Source: Gemmatimonas sp. | Lineage (GTDB): Bacteria > Gemmatimonadota > Gemmatimonadetes > Gemmatimonadales > Gemmatimonadaceae | Assembly (NCBI GenBank): GCA_023910675.1 | Contig: JAAVWC010000012.1 | Span: 62,001 to 126,000 of the forward strand | Length of the DNA: 64,000 nucleotides | Reading direction: 5' to 3' | The notes under the pieces: generated by a model | What the model was told of the DNA's origin: nothing | Databases searched by the model: none | What the model saw: only the letters and a program-made list of their open reading frames with translations | Shown here: positions 19,039-29,551 of the stretch, piece after piece | Numbering within the stretch: the first letter of the stretch is position 1 | Layout: each line of letters begins with the position of its first letter | Translations under genes and position numbers: made by a program

Positions 19039-20046
19039 ATGAGTGCACCACAGGCGCTAATCGAGTTCTTCCAGAAGGAAGCCGGCGAGTATCTCGACCG
19101 GCTCGATCAGCTGTTGGCCGATCCCGCCGCGCCCGATGCGGCGGCGTTCCTCGCGAGCGCTCGTGCGTTACGCGGCAGCGCCACGATGACGCGTCTCGAA
19201 GGGCTTCCCGACTTTGCATCGACGCTCGAGCGCATCGCGACGGGACTGCGCGATCAGGAGCTGCGGTGGGATCAGCGCCTGCACTTTGCGGTGCGCGGGG
19301 CGCTGGTGGAGTTGCGGCAGTTGGTGGACAAGGCCGCCGCCTGGGCTGACGCCGAGCAGCGGCGCGCCCGCACGCAGTCCGTGGCGCTGGCCTCCGTGGC
19401 CGCCGGCTATCTCTCCACCAGTGCGCCAGCCGAGTCGCCGACGGCGCAGGTCGTGCCGATCTCGCGCTTCTTTCCGGACGACGGCATGCCGGCGATCCTG
19501 CAGCGCAATCCCAAACCGGCCGTCACCCTCGCGCAGCGCTTCCGCACCGACATTGCTGCGGCGTCCGACGGGGTTGCGCGCGAGGCCGCCGCGCTCGCGA
19601 CCAGTCCGGCCGGCCCGTCGCAGCTTGCCCTCACCGACGGGGTGCGCCGCGCCCTGCTCGGCCTTTCCGACGTGGCCGAAAGTTACGGCGCGTCGAGCAT
19701 TGCCACGCTCGCCACCAAGATGGCGCGGGCGCCGCTCGTGAACAGCGCAGAACGTGCCGGCGTCCAGGGATTCGCGCAGCTGCTCATGGATCGCGAACTC
19801 AGCGACGGACACCTCGCGGCCCAGGTGAAGCAGACCAATCTCACCTGGAACGGCGCCCCTGCCCCGCAGGTCGCCATCGTGTCCATCGACTCGCTGCTCT
19901 ATCGCGGGCATTCGGCGGTTGCACGCGCGCGCGAAGTCCGCGATCAGCTCAAGGTGCATTGGCAGCGCGGCTCGCTGGCGCAGCCCGAAGCGCAGTCGCT
20001 CTTCGAAGAGCTGAGCGATCTGCTCGATCTTGCCGTGACCACGTGA
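19039..20046 (+). CDS. HPt-like helical protein lacking the phospho-accepting histidine
   Basis: A 335-residue cytoplasmic, mostly helical protein. Residues 5-105 resemble a histidine-phosphotransfer domain: [18 protein letters not shown], then [27 protein letters not shown]. In true HPt domains the equivalent pattern is A-H-x-L-K-G-S; here Arg stands in place of the His, so phosphotransfer is unlikely. The C-terminal half has further helical repeats ending [15 protein letters not shown]. It may be a scaffold or a decoy in chemotaxis-like or multicomponent signalling; that is inference. It lies between pdxJ and ispE on the same strand, 10 bp before ispE. Confidence 0.7.
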   Translation: MSAPQALIEFFQKEAGEYLDRLDQLLADPAAPDAAAFLASARALRGSATMTRLEGLPDFASTLERIATGLRDQELRWDQRLHFAVRGALVELRQLVDKAAAWADAEQRRARTQSVALASVAAGYLSTSAPAESPTAQVVPISRFFPDDGMPAILQRNPKPAVTLAQRFRTDIAAASDGVAREAAALATSPAGPSQLALTDGVRRALLGLSDVAESYGASSIATLATKMARAPLVNSAERAGVQGFAQLLMDRELSDGHLAAQVKQTNLTWNGAPAPQVAIVSIDSLLYRGHSAVARAREVRDQLKVHWQRGSLAQPEAQSLFEELSDLLDLAVTT

Positions 20047-20056
20047 AACGAAGCAC

Positions 20057-20980
20057 GTGTCCGTGAGCGTGTCGCCCACTGCGCCCACGACCGTGCGCAT
20101 CGAACGCGCGCACGCGAAGATCAACCTCGTGCTGCGCATTCTTGCGCGCGAGGCCAACGGCTATCATGGCATCGAAACGCTGTTTCAGAAGCTCGCGCTG
20201 CACGACGTGGTCCACGTCAGCGTCGGCTCGGGGCCGCGTCGATTGTCATGCAGCGGACCCACCATGCCCGAGCGGCGGCCTTGGCCCCGTGGAGCGCAAC
20301 CTCGCCTGGCGGGCCGCCGAGGCCTACGGCGCGGCCGCGGCGTGGGACGCCTCGTGGCAGATCACCATCGAGAAGCATATCCCGGTAGGGCGGTGGACTC
20401 GGCGGCGGCAGTGCCGACGCCGCGGCGGTCCTGCGTGCGCTCGAAGCCATGCTGTCCAACGCCCAGTTGGGCTACCAGCGTCCTGCTGGAGATTGCCGGA
20501 CGACTTGGTGCCGATGTGCCGTTTCTCGTGACCGAGCATTCGCGCGCGTGGGCGTGGGGACGCGGCTGATCGACTGTTGCCGCTGCCCGCGCTGCCGCCC
20601 ATGGCGCTTTCGCTCGTCGTGTTCCGCGCGGGGGTGAACTACCGGCGCGGCGTACGGCGAGTTTGCGCGAGCGCGAGAAGCGCGCGGCGAAAGGGTGGGA
20701 GCCTATGGCTACGAGGCGTCGGCGTTCAACGACTGGTCCGCGCTCATGACCATCGCCGGCAATGACTTCGAGCAGGTGGTCCCCGGCATGCACGACGGGG
20801 TGCGTAGCATGCTGCCGTTGGTTCGAGACCACGCCCATCGACTACGCGAGCAGGGGGCACGCGGCCATCGGCATGATGAGTGGCAGCGGCGCGACTTGCT
20901 TTGTGTTGCACCCGCCGGCGGTCGAGCTCGCGCTCGAGGTACCGGCCGGAGCGAGGGTGGTGCGGACGGAGACCGCGTAG
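20057..20980 (+). CDS. ispE: 4-diphosphocytidyl-2-C-methyl-D-erythritol kinase (several frameshifts)
   Basis: GHMP-family kinase that phosphorylates CDP-methylerythritol in the MEP isoprenoid pathway. The N-terminus RIERAHAKINLVLRIL and GYHGIETLFQKLALHDVV is clear. The ATP-binding GGLGGGSADAA loop can be read only after removing one extra G near 20390. The C-terminus gives AFNDWSALMTIAGNDFE and GMMSGSGATCF, the conserved GHMP motif 3. At least five frame changes, all compatible with single-base insertions. Convergent with the cyanophycinase gene, 8 bp away. Confidence 0.88.
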
Positions 20981-20988
20981 CAGGCGCT

Positions 20989-21892
20989 TTACTGTTTCGC
21001 GCCGCCGAGCCCGGCTTTGCCAGACTTGGGATCGAAGGTGGCGCCGTCGGGGAGCAGATGCATGCGCACATTGCTGGCGCCCAACACGTCTCGATCGGCA
21101 GCCGTCCGCGTGGCCTCACGCGCATCGATGATGAGCGCCGCGCTCGCACCGGCAATGCGCCAGAGACCGGACGGCTCCACGATGAGAGCGGTCCCTTCGT
21201 CGATACCGATGCCCAGATGCGGCGCGTCGGCCAGCACCGAGACTCATCAGCCGGTTGTGCCGCTTGCGCCGCAGAAAGTGTTGATCGATGACCGCGTTGG
21301 TGATGTACGAAAAGCCGCTGTCCACCTGTACCGTGCCGCGCTTGACCCGCGTCCACGTTTCCGTCGTATCCTTGCGCAGCAGTTCTTCGCCCGTAATCAT
21401 CGGCGACGAAATCACCGCCGCTCCTGCCGATGTGCCGCCCACCACCGCCCCCGCGTCGTAACGCGCACGGATGGCGCGCTCCACCTTGGAACCGCGGAGC
21501 GCGGCGGCGAGGCGGTTCTGGTCACCACCCCCGAACCACACACCGGTCACCCCATCGAGCAGTTGCACGATGGAATCGTTGTCGGCCTGCGCGCGGGTAA
21601 TCCAGATGTTCCGCGCCTGGGCGCCGAGTGCCTGCAGGTCCTTGGCCTTCGCTTCGCCGCTACGCTCGCCGCTGGCACTGGCCATGGCAAAGACCACGAT
21701 GCGGGCCGACGCGCCCCCCGACCGCTTCACGAAGTCGTCCACCAGCGCCGCCGGCTGCGTCCCTCCGCCCACGATGAACAACGTGCCGCGCGGTGCGGGC
21801 CGTGACTGCGCGCCGAGCAGCGGGGCGAGCACGGTGAACGACGACAGCAGCAGCGCGGCAGCAATTCGTCTGGGCAACATCGACGTCTTCAT
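20989..21892 (-). CDS. Cyanophycinase-like peptidase S51, exported (one frameshift)
   Basis: About 300 residues with a signal peptide (RRIAAALLLSSFTVLAPLLGAQ). Serine hydrolase of family S51, which releases beta-Asp-Arg dipeptides from cyanophycin or cleaves Asp-dipeptides. Seen: GTLFIVGGGTQPAALV, the nucleophile elbow VGGTSAGAAVISSPMIT, and SYITNAVIDQHFLRRKRHNRL. The frame breaks near 21240, where removing one G restores SLVLADAPHLGIGIDEGTAL, the expected family sequence. An exported form suggests scavenging of external polymer. The start is the ATG at 21892; one 42 bases upstream is less likely. Confidence 0.87.
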
Positions 21893-21943
21893 GAAGGAGT
21901 TCGCAGGTGGGTGCGTTGCGAGCGGCCGCATCACGCGCGCCGG

Positions 21944-24178
21944 TCAGGCACGGAAAAAGTACACGTACTTGGTCACGAGTCCACCACGAGACGGACGTGC
22001 CCACGGAATGGAACGCTCGAGACCGGTGGGCCAGGCGCTATTCCAAACCACGTACAAATCACTGCCCGGCTTCACCGTCCAGCGCATGCGGGCATTCGTG
22101 CTGGCCCGCTGCGACTGATTGTCCCACTGCGCAAAGAGGGTCGTGTTGAGGCGCGGATTGAACGCATAATCACCACGCAGCCGCGCGGTGTTCGCCGTGA
22201 AGCGTGCCTGCGGCAGCCGGACGTCGGACAGCTGGATATCGGCGGTGAGCAACATGTGCGGCGCACGACGCAATCGCACGCTCGCCGTCAGGTCCGACGA
22301 CTCCCCGTTGTAGAAGTCGCCACGACTTGCCGTCAGCGACACCTTCACGCGTCGCGCCTCGGCCCCCTGATACTGGACCTCGCTGCGCGTCCACCAGTAC
22401 TGACCGGGCGCCTACCGTCGCATTCGTGAACAACGCGAATGCGTTTTCCGGGGCATCGAAGCGCCGCCGGACCGTGGCTTCGAGGCGGTCGCCGTTCTGC
22501 AGTTGCAAGCCGAATGGCTTCACCGAAAACGAAGCATTGTCGAGGCCACCCGTGCTCCCCCAGACGACCTCGTAGTTGGCCACAGTTGAACTCGTAGCGC
22601 CGAATGAGACGGCTGCGCTTGTGTGGCCGCGGCGTGATCTTGCGTGCTGCCGGCAATGCGATTGATGCCACGCTGCTGCACGAACCCAAGGGCGGGGTCG
22701 TACGCTTCGTCGATGTGATCGAAGCGCAGCGTGATGTCGGCGTTGTCGTTGGGATAGTCGACCATGACGCGGTAATGACCGCCCGTTTCGCCACCCACCG
22801 AGTCGCGACTGAACGCCGCGTTCCCGAGGAAGACGAGGTTCTGCCCCCCCTGCACGACGTACGGGAGAAAGAAGTCCACGCCGCCCGCCGCACTGCCAGG
22901 TCGGCCGGTTTCGCCGGCGAAGGTGCCCATCGCGCCCACGTATCCGCGCCCCAAGACATCCTGCTTCACGCGCAACACCGCGTTCGTCGTGCTTTCGTCG
23001 CCCGACGTGTGAGCCGCAAGAAAGCCCACCTGCCGGCTCCCCGCGCGCCCCTGCATGCGCAAGCCGAACGGAATCGTTACCGGTGTACCATTCGCACCGA
23101 GTCCGATGCGTCGCGAGTAGAACATCTGCGAATCACGCGGACGCCCGAAGTCGAAGATGGCCGAGCCTTCGGTAAAGAAGGGACGCTGCTCCGGAAAGAA
23201 GAGCGGGAAGCGCGTGAGGTTGACGATCTGCCGATCGACTTCCGCCTGCGCAAAGTCGGGGTTGATGGTGATGTCGGCCGTGATCGTGTTGGTGATCGGC
23301 GCCTTGATATCGAGACCGATGTTGGCATCGTTGCTTGGACGTGCCAGCACCGTATCGCCACGCGCGGCGAAGTAGCGACGCTCGGCGAGCCGCGACTCGG
23401 TGGACAGATACGGACGCGCTTCGATGCGTGGACGGCGCGGCAGACCGTCGAGATTCCCGATGAGGCCTTCCTTCTCGAGGAAGCGCAGCCCTTCGGGACG
23501 GCGCCATGCGTGCCACAACACTTCCTCGTTCTTGCGCGGCATGAAGCGGCGGAAGTTCATCCCCATGACACTGTCGCCCTCGGCGTAGCGGAGTGTCGCC
23601 CACGGAATGAAGATCTCCAGGAAATAGCCTTCGCTCGTCACCGAGGTGCGCACATCCCACACGCCGTCCCAACTTTCGTTGCCGGTTTCGATGTCGACGT
23701 GCTCACCATCCCACATGGCGCCGTTCGCGTTGGCGCGGAAGTAGAACGCGCTGCGCTTGTCGTGCAGCCCGTCGATACCCATGGACACATAGTCGTCGCT
23801 GCGCAGTTCGGCGTCGCGGCGCACCTGCGATCGCACGATGTGTGCGGCGTCCTTGTCGTAGCATGACCAGCCGATCGCGAGCCCCGTCGGCGTAGCGAGC
23901 AGTCGCACGACCGTGCGTTCGGTACCCGGTGCCCCTTCCACCGGGTCGCGCTGTCGGAAGTCGGTGATCGAGTCGGCTTGCGCCCACTCCGGCTCGGTGA
24001 AGCGGCCGTCGAGCGAAATGTTGCGTGATGTGCGATACACGCGGTGTTCGACGTTGTTGACGTGCACCGCAGGTTGTGCGAGCGCGGGTAGGGCCGACAA
24101 CAACAAGAGACTGCCCACCGCAGCGGCGTGGGCACAACACGCGCGTACGGTAGCGGGGATTCGGAGGGGAGACGGCAT
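21944..24178 (-). CDS. Exported DUF5916 / CBM9-like protein (two frameshifts)
   Basis: About 745 residues with a signal peptide (VGSLLLLSALPALAQ). Residues 30-220 form a carbohydrate-binding family 9-like sandwich (ISLDGRFTEPEWAQADSITDFRQRDP, GIDGLHDKRSAFYFRANANG). The rest is a DUF5916 region (DFAQAEVDRQIVNLTRFPLFFPEQRPFF, DSQMFYSRRIGLG) with alternating beta-strands ending in WDNQSQ..YVYFFRA, a barrel-like pattern with an aromatic end. Probably an outer-membrane or surface protein. Frame changes lie near 22590 and 22410. Substrate unknown. Confidence 0.82.
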
Positions 24179-24283
24179 CGTTCGTACTACGCCGCGAGGG
24201 GACGAACTGCTGAGCAGGGCTGAGCCGTACACCGAACTCGGCAGACAACTGGCAGGGGCGCGGTCTTTTCTCGATACTTCCGC

Positions 24284-25276
24284 ATGACCTCTACGCTGAC
24301 CGCTCCCACGATCGCGGACATCCGCGCCGCCCAGGCACGAATTGCCCCGCATGCCGCCGTAACTCCCCTGCTCCGGTCGCCGGTACTCGATGCCGTTGCC
24401 GGTGGTCCGGTGCTGCTCAAGGCGGAAGTGCTGCAGCACACCGGCTCCTTCAAGCTGCGTGGCGCACTCAATCGCCTGTTGCAGCTGTCATTGGAGGAGC
24501 GTGAGCATGGGGTCGTGGCGTATTCGTCGGGCAACCACGCGCAGGCGGTGGCCTACAGTGCAACGCTGCTGGGGATGCGGTCGGTGATCGTGATGCCCAA
24601 GGACGCGCCGGCGCTCAAGATCGAGCGCACCCGTGCCTTCGGGGCGGAGGTGGTGCTCTACGACCGGTGGACGGAAGATCGCGTGGCGATTGGCGGACGC
24701 ATCGCGGCCGAACGTGGGTCGACGGTGGTGCCGCCGTTCGAAGATCCGCACATCGTGGCTGGTCAGGGCACGCTCGCGCTCGAAGCGCTCGAACAGGCCA
24801 AGGCGATTGGCATGACGCCGGACGCTTTGCTGGTCTGCTGCGGCGGCGGCGGTCTCACGGCCGGCTGTGCGCTCGCCGCCGAAGCGGTGTCACCCGGGAC
24901 GGTGGTCCATCCGTGTGAGCCGAACGAGTTCGACGACATGGCCCGCTCGCTCGAGCTGGGGCATCGGGTCGCCAACGAGCCGGGGAAGCGCTCCATCTGC
25001 GACGCCATCGTGACCGATATTCCGGGCGAGTTCACCGTTCTCCATCAATCAGCCGCGCGTCGGGCGTGGGCTCCGCGTAACCGACGACGAAGTGCTGACA
25101 GCGATCGCCTTTCGCGGTACGCGAGCTCAAGCTGGTGGTCGGAGCCCGGCGGGCGGCGGCGCTTGGCGGCGCTGCTGGCCGGCAAGCTGGCGACAGGCGG
25201 GGCGGACGACGCTGGTGGTGACGACTGGAGGGAATATCGATCCGGCCATTCCTGGCCGCGGGCGATCGGGGCGTAA
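24284..25276 (+). CDS. Threonine/serine dehydratase, PLP-dependent (frameshifted C-terminus)
   Basis: Fold-type II PLP enzyme that deaminates threonine to 2-oxobutyrate (or serine to pyruvate); about 325 residues. GSFKLRGALN holds the PLP lysine, SSGNHAQAVA is the substrate loop, and CCGGGGLTAG binds the PLP phosphate. It lacks a C-terminal ACT domain, so it resembles the catabolic or racemase-like short form. The last third is scrambled: removing single extra bases restores VTDDEVLTAIAFAVRELKLVVEP and a natural end at the TAA at 25274-25276. The two-base excess near 25240-25260 fits the same error type. Confidence 0.88.
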   Translation: MTSTLTAPTIADIRAAQARIAPHAAVTPLLRSPVLDAVAGGPVLLKAEVLQHTGSFKLRGALNRLLQLSLEEREHGVVAYSSGNHAQAVAYSATLLGMRSVIVMPKDAPALKIERTRAFGAEVVLYDRWTEDRVAIGGRIAAERGSTVVPPFEDPHIVAGQGTLALEALEQAKAIGMTPDALLVCCGGGGLTAGCALAAEAVSPGTVVHPCEPNEFDDMARSLELGHRVANEPGKRSICDAIVTDIPGEFTVLHQSAARRAWAPRNRRRSADSDRLSRYASSSWWSEPGGRRRLAALLAGKLATGGADDAGGDDWREYRSGHSWPRAIGA

Positions 25277-25330
25277 AGCGGCAGCTCTCGCGATGGCTGC
25301 TCGGTTGGGAACTGCTCACACGGAGGCATC

Positions 25331-25412
25331 CACGGAGGCATCCAAGGATCAGAGGCCACGGAGCCAACTGCGGAGTACGCTCCGTGGCCTCTGATCCTTG
25401 GATGTCTCTGTG
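25331..25412. repeat. Long intergenic hairpin (24-bp perfect stem)
   Basis: Perfect 24-bp inverted repeats at 25340-25363 and 25380-25403 are separated by 16 bases. The stem extends outward with wobble pairs to 25331 and 25412. The left flank also holds a direct repeat of ACGGAGGCATCC. It lies between the dehydratase and the dienelactone hydrolase genes, with no T-run. It could be a processing site, a REP-like element or a terminator. Confidence 0.75.
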
Positions 25413-25523
25413 CATGCAGTTCCAGCGATATCTGGAACGGAATATCTCAGTAATGTATAGATTGCCCGTATCAGGGACAGCCCACCGCACGTGTCCAGTC
25501 CTTTCCCGCACACGACCCAGGAT

Positions 25524-26378
25524 ATGACCATGACCAGCCGTTCAACGCTGCTCCTCGCGGGCGCGCTCTTCGCGTCTCCTCTGGCCGCTCAGCAGGCGAA
25601 CACGCAGGCCGACTACGCTGCGGCGATGCACCGTGAGCACATGAACGAAACGCCCACCGCCTCGCCGGCCGCGAAGATCGCGCCCCGGATGGCCGTGAAG
25701 GGCGAGACGGTCGTCTACGGCACCGAGGGGGGCAAGTCGATCTCCGGCTACCTCGCCAAGCCCAGCAGCGGCGCCACGGGCAAGGCCATCGTCATGGTAC
25801 ACGAGTGGTGGGGGCTGAACGACAACATGAAGGCCATGGCCGATCGCTACGCGGGTGAGGGGTACACGGTGCTCGCCGTCGACCTCTTTGGTGGCGCCGT
25901 GGCCACGACCCCCGACGCGGCGATGAAGCTGTACCAGGCGGGGATGTCGAACATTTCCGCCGGTGAGCGCAACGTCGCCTCGGCGGTGGCGTATCTGCAC
26001 AAGAACGGCGCGTCGTCGGTGGGCACCGTGGGATACTGCTTTGGCGGTCACTGGTCGCTGCGCACGGGACTTGCGGCGGGCGCTGGCGTCAACGCCGTGG
26101 TGATGTACTATGGCGCGCCCATCACCAACGCCACCGAAATCGCGCGCCTCAAGGCCCCGGTGCTTGGCCTGTTCGGTGGGAAGGACACGGGCATCCCGCT
26201 CGACAGCGTGCGGGCCATGGAAGCGCAGATCAAGAAGGCCGGCAAGGCGGTCACGATCAACGTATACGAGAACGCCAATCATGCGTTCGCCAATCCGAGC
26301 GGTCAGGCGTACGACAAGGCCGCCGCGGAAGATGCGTTCGCGAAGACGACGGCGTTTTTCAAGGCGAATTTGAAGTAA
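25524..26378 (+). CDS. Exported dienelactone hydrolase family protein
   Basis: A 284-residue alpha/beta hydrolase with a signal peptide (STLLLAGALFASPLAAQQ). The nucleophile motif is GYCFGGH, with Cys as in dienelactone hydrolase; GGKDTGIP supplies the Asp and ANHAFANP the His. In catechol degradation the cytoplasmic enzyme opens dienelactone; this secreted form probably hydrolyses other esters or lactones. The start ATG follows a CAGGA box; a second ATG lies two codons on. It is followed by a clear hairpin. Confidence 0.88.
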   Translation: MTMTSRSTLLLAGALFASPLAAQQANTQADYAAAMHREHMNETPTASPAAKIAPRMAVKGETVVYGTEGGKSISGYLAKPSSGATGKAIVMVHEWWGLNDNMKAMADRYAGEGYTVLAVDLFGGAVATTPDAAMKLYQAGMSNISAGERNVASAVAYLHKNGASSVGTVGYCFGGHWSLRTGLAAGAGVNAVVMYYGAPITNATEIARLKAPVLGLFGGKDTGIPLDSVRAMEAQIKKAGKAVTINVYENANHAFANPSGQAYDKAAAEDAFAKTTAFFKANLK

Positions 26379-26405
26379 CCGTTCGACCACACGCGGGCTG
26401 CACCA

Positions 26406-26434
26406 GCGCCGGGATCGCCCAACGATCCCGGCGC
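26406..26434 (+). terminator. Hairpin terminator after dienelactone hydrolase
   Basis: A perfect 12-bp stem, 26406-26417 with 26423-26434, with a 5-base loop (CCCAA) is followed by TTT. It is 28 bp after the stop codon and 20 bp before the tldD start. Confidence 0.75.
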
Positions 26435-26453
26435 TTTCGCCATAGTATTGAGC

Positions 26454-28087
26454 ATGACTTCCCGCCGCGATTTTCTTGCGACCGGTGGTGCGGCGCTCAG
26501 GTGCGCTCGCCGTCGGTCCCCGCCTCCTCGAGGCCGTCCCTGCCCCGCCCCGCCTGCCGGCGCTCTACACCGACGCCGTCACGCGCGAGCTCATGATGGA
26601 AGCGCTCGACGCCGCCAAGCGCGCCGGCGCGTCGTGGGCCGACGTGACGCATTTCGCGCAATCCGCAACAACAGCGTGCAGACGCGCGAAAAGCAGATCA
26701 CCTGACGTCGTGGAGACCGACACCATGGGGTGCGGCTGTGCGCGTGCTCGTCGACGGCTGCTGGGGCTTTGCCTGCCACGCAGGAGCTGAGCAAGGCCGG
26801 CGTGGGGAGCACCGCGCAGGAGGCCGTCGCCATTGCCAAGGCCAACCGCGTCGCACGCGATCGCCGGGTCGAGCTCGCGCCTGCGCCCGCGCAGGTCGAC
26901 AAGACGTGGCGCAGCTCGCTACACCATCGATCCGTTCACGATCGCGATCGAAGAAAAGGCCGACCTGCTGCTGCGCGCCAACGCCGCCGCCCTCACGGTA
27001 CCCACGGTGCGCTTCGTGAACAGCGCGGCTGTCGTTCGTAAGGAAGAGCGCAACTACGCCAACTACCGACGGCACCGTGACCACGCAGGACTACGTGCGC
27101 AGCTGGGTTACGATGTCGTGCACCGGCGGTCTCCCCAGATCGTACAGGCACCGCCGTGCGCGGCCCCGAAGTCGTGCAGCCCGCCGGTCGCGGGTGGGAG
27201 TACGTGCTCGAAGCCGACATCGTGAACAACGCCAAGGTGTGGGCGGGCGAAGCCGCCGAGAAGCTCACCGCCAAGCCGGTGGAAGCCGGGCCGCTACGAT
27301 CTCATTCTGCATCCGTCGCAGCTGTTCCTCACCATTCACTGAATCAGTCGCGCACGCGACCGGAGCTCGACCGCGCGATGGGCTATGAAGCCAACTACGC
27401 CGGCACCTCGTTCGTGGCGCCGCCAGCGAAGGTGCTCGGCTCACTCACGTTCGGCTCGCCGATCATGCAGATCGTCGGTAATCGCAGCGAACCCGGCGCA
27501 CTCGCCACCATCGGCTACGATGATGACGGCGTGGTGCCGGACGAGTTCCACATCATCAAAGACGGCATCTTCGTCGATTACCAGACGAATCGCGAACAGG
27601 CGCCGTGGTTGCGCGAGTACTACGCGAAAGACCGGCAAGCCGGTGCGCTCGCACGGATGTTCGTACGCCCAGAGCTGGGCGGATGTGGCGTTCCTGCGCA
27701 TGCCGAATGTGTCGCTGCAGCCCGGCCCCAAGGACATTGGGTGGGACGATCTCATTGCCGCAACCGACAAGGGGATCGCGATGATCGGGCGCGCGTCGTA
27801 CTCCATCGACCAGCAGCGTTACAACGCGCAGTTCGGCGCGCAGCTCTGCTACGAAGTGCGCAAGGGCAAGATCGTCGGTCAGGTGAAGGACGCCGCAGTA
27901 TCAAATGCGCACCCCGGACTTCTGGAACACGCTCGACATGCTCGGCGGCCAGAAGAGCTACATGCACTGGCGGCACCGTTCAACGACGGCAAGGGGACAA
28001 CCGGGCCAGTCGAACGCCGTCAGCCATGGCTGCGTGCCGTCGCGCTTCAAGAACGCCAACATCATCAACACGGGGCGTGCGCTGTGA
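26454..28087 (+). CDS. tldD: TldD-type metallopeptidase with Tat signal (many frameshifts)
   Basis: Zinc-dependent peptidase subunit of the TldD/TldE pair, which in E. coli degrades unfolded peptides and matures microcin B17. The N-terminus MTSRRDFLATGGAAL is a twin-arginine signal, so this copy is probably exported. The metal site is TIHESVAHATELDR (HExxxH), readable near 27340 after removing extra bases; later parts are GYEANYAGTSFV, GYDDDGVVPDEF and NTLDMLGGQ. Seven or more frame changes. The stop TGA at 28085-28087 overlaps the GTG start of the next gene, so the pair is translationally coupled. Confidence 0.87.
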
Positions 28088-29485
28088 GCACTCGTTACGA
28101 CAACGACGCGCCGAAGTCGCTGTTCAACATCGGCCGAGCCGCAGGCCCTACGGGCGTACTTTCACGCGACGAGGCACAGGCGCTGGTGGAGCGCACGGTG
28201 AAGCTGAGCAAAGCCGACGCCGTGCGCGTGAGCGTGAACAGCAGCCGCGAAACCAACCTGCGCTTCGCCGACAACCAGATGTCCACGAGCGGCGCGACGA
28301 CCAACACCACGATTCGTGTGCAGAGTGTGTTCGGCAAGCGCAAGGCGAGTGTGGTGACCAACGATCGCAGCGACGACGGGTTGCGTCGCGCGGTGCAGCA
28401 GTCCGAAGCGCTCGCCAAACTCGCGCCGGAAGATCCGGAGTATCTTGGCGAGCTTGCGGCGCAGCAATACGGCAGCGTGAACGCATGGAGCGATCGCACG
28501 GCAGAGCTGACCGCCGATGACCGTGCCAAAGCGGCGCTCTCGGCGCTTGCTCCCGCACGTGCCGGCAAGGAGCTTACCGTGGCGGGCTTCATCATCTGCA
28601 ACGCGTCGGCGAGCGCCATCGGTACGAACGCCGGGCTCTTTGCCTATCATCGCGGCACGACGGCCAACTACACGCTCACCGCACGCACCAACGACGGCAC
28701 CGGCTCCGGCTGGGTCGGGGCCGAAGATACCGACTGGGCGAAGCTCGATTTCCAGAACGTCGCCGACCGCGCCATCGAGAAGGCGCGGCGATCGAGCAAC
28801 CCGGTGGCCATCGAACCCGGGCGCTACACGGTCATCTTCGAACCTGAGGCGACCGCGAATCTCGTTGGGCTCATGTCGAACGCCTTCCAGGCACGCGCCG
28901 CCGACGAGGGCCGCTCGGCGTTCTCGAAGGCCGGTGGTACGCGACTGGGCGAAAAGATCGTCGACGAGCGCGTATCGCTCTACTCCGATCCCGCCGACGC
29001 CCTCATTCTCTCGTCACCATTCGATGGTGAGGGATTGCCGTTGCAGCGGCAAACGTGGGTGAAGAACGGCGTGCTCAATCAGCTCGCGTACAACCGCTAC
29101 TGGGCGAGCAAGCAGGGCAAGACACCCACTGGCGGCTCTGCCGGCTTGCGCATGGCCGACGGCCCGGACTCTCTCGACTCGCTCATTGCCGGCACGTCGC
29201 GCGGCGTGCTGGTGACGCGGTTGTGGTATTTGCGTCCGCTCGATCAGCGGACGCTCATGTACACCGGCCTGACACGCGATGGCACGTTTCTCATCGAGAA
29301 CGGCAAGATCGCGCGGGCCATCAAGAATTTCCGCTTCAACGATTCGCCGCTGTTCATGCTCAACAACCTCGAAGGCGTGGGCAAGGCGGTACGGACAGGC
29401 GGGCGGCGAAGGCGGACCTGGGGTGGCCATGCCGCCCATCAAGGTCAGGGATTTCAACTTCACGAGTTTGTCGGACGCGGTGTAA
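28084..29485 (+). CDS. TldE/PmbA-type partner subunit (one frameshift)
   Basis: About 467 residues, related to TldD but without the HExxxH metal site, so it is the structural TldE/PmbA-like partner. Recognisable segments: LSRDEAQALVERTVKLSKADAV, GATTNTTIRVQSVFGKRKASV, GRYTVIFEPEATANLV, SPFDGEGLPLQRQTWVKNGVL and a C-terminus PPIKVRDFNFTSLSDAV reached after one frame change near 29400. The GTG start overlaps the tldD stop. A Tat signal is not seen on this subunit; it may be carried out with TldD. Confidence 0.86.
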
Positions 29486-29492
29486 GTGCAGC

Positions 29493-29524
29493 GGGGGCCA
29501 CGGGACTTCCCTCCCATGGCCCCC
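29493..29524 (+). terminator. Hairpin after the tldDE operon
   Basis: GGGGGCCA at 29493-29500 pairs with TGGCCCCC at 29517-29524, with further G-C pairs inside after one mismatch. It starts 8 bp after the stop codon. No clear T-run. Confidence 0.6.
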
Positions 29525-29551
29525 TCTTGCGGCAAGCATTAACGTTTCTTT

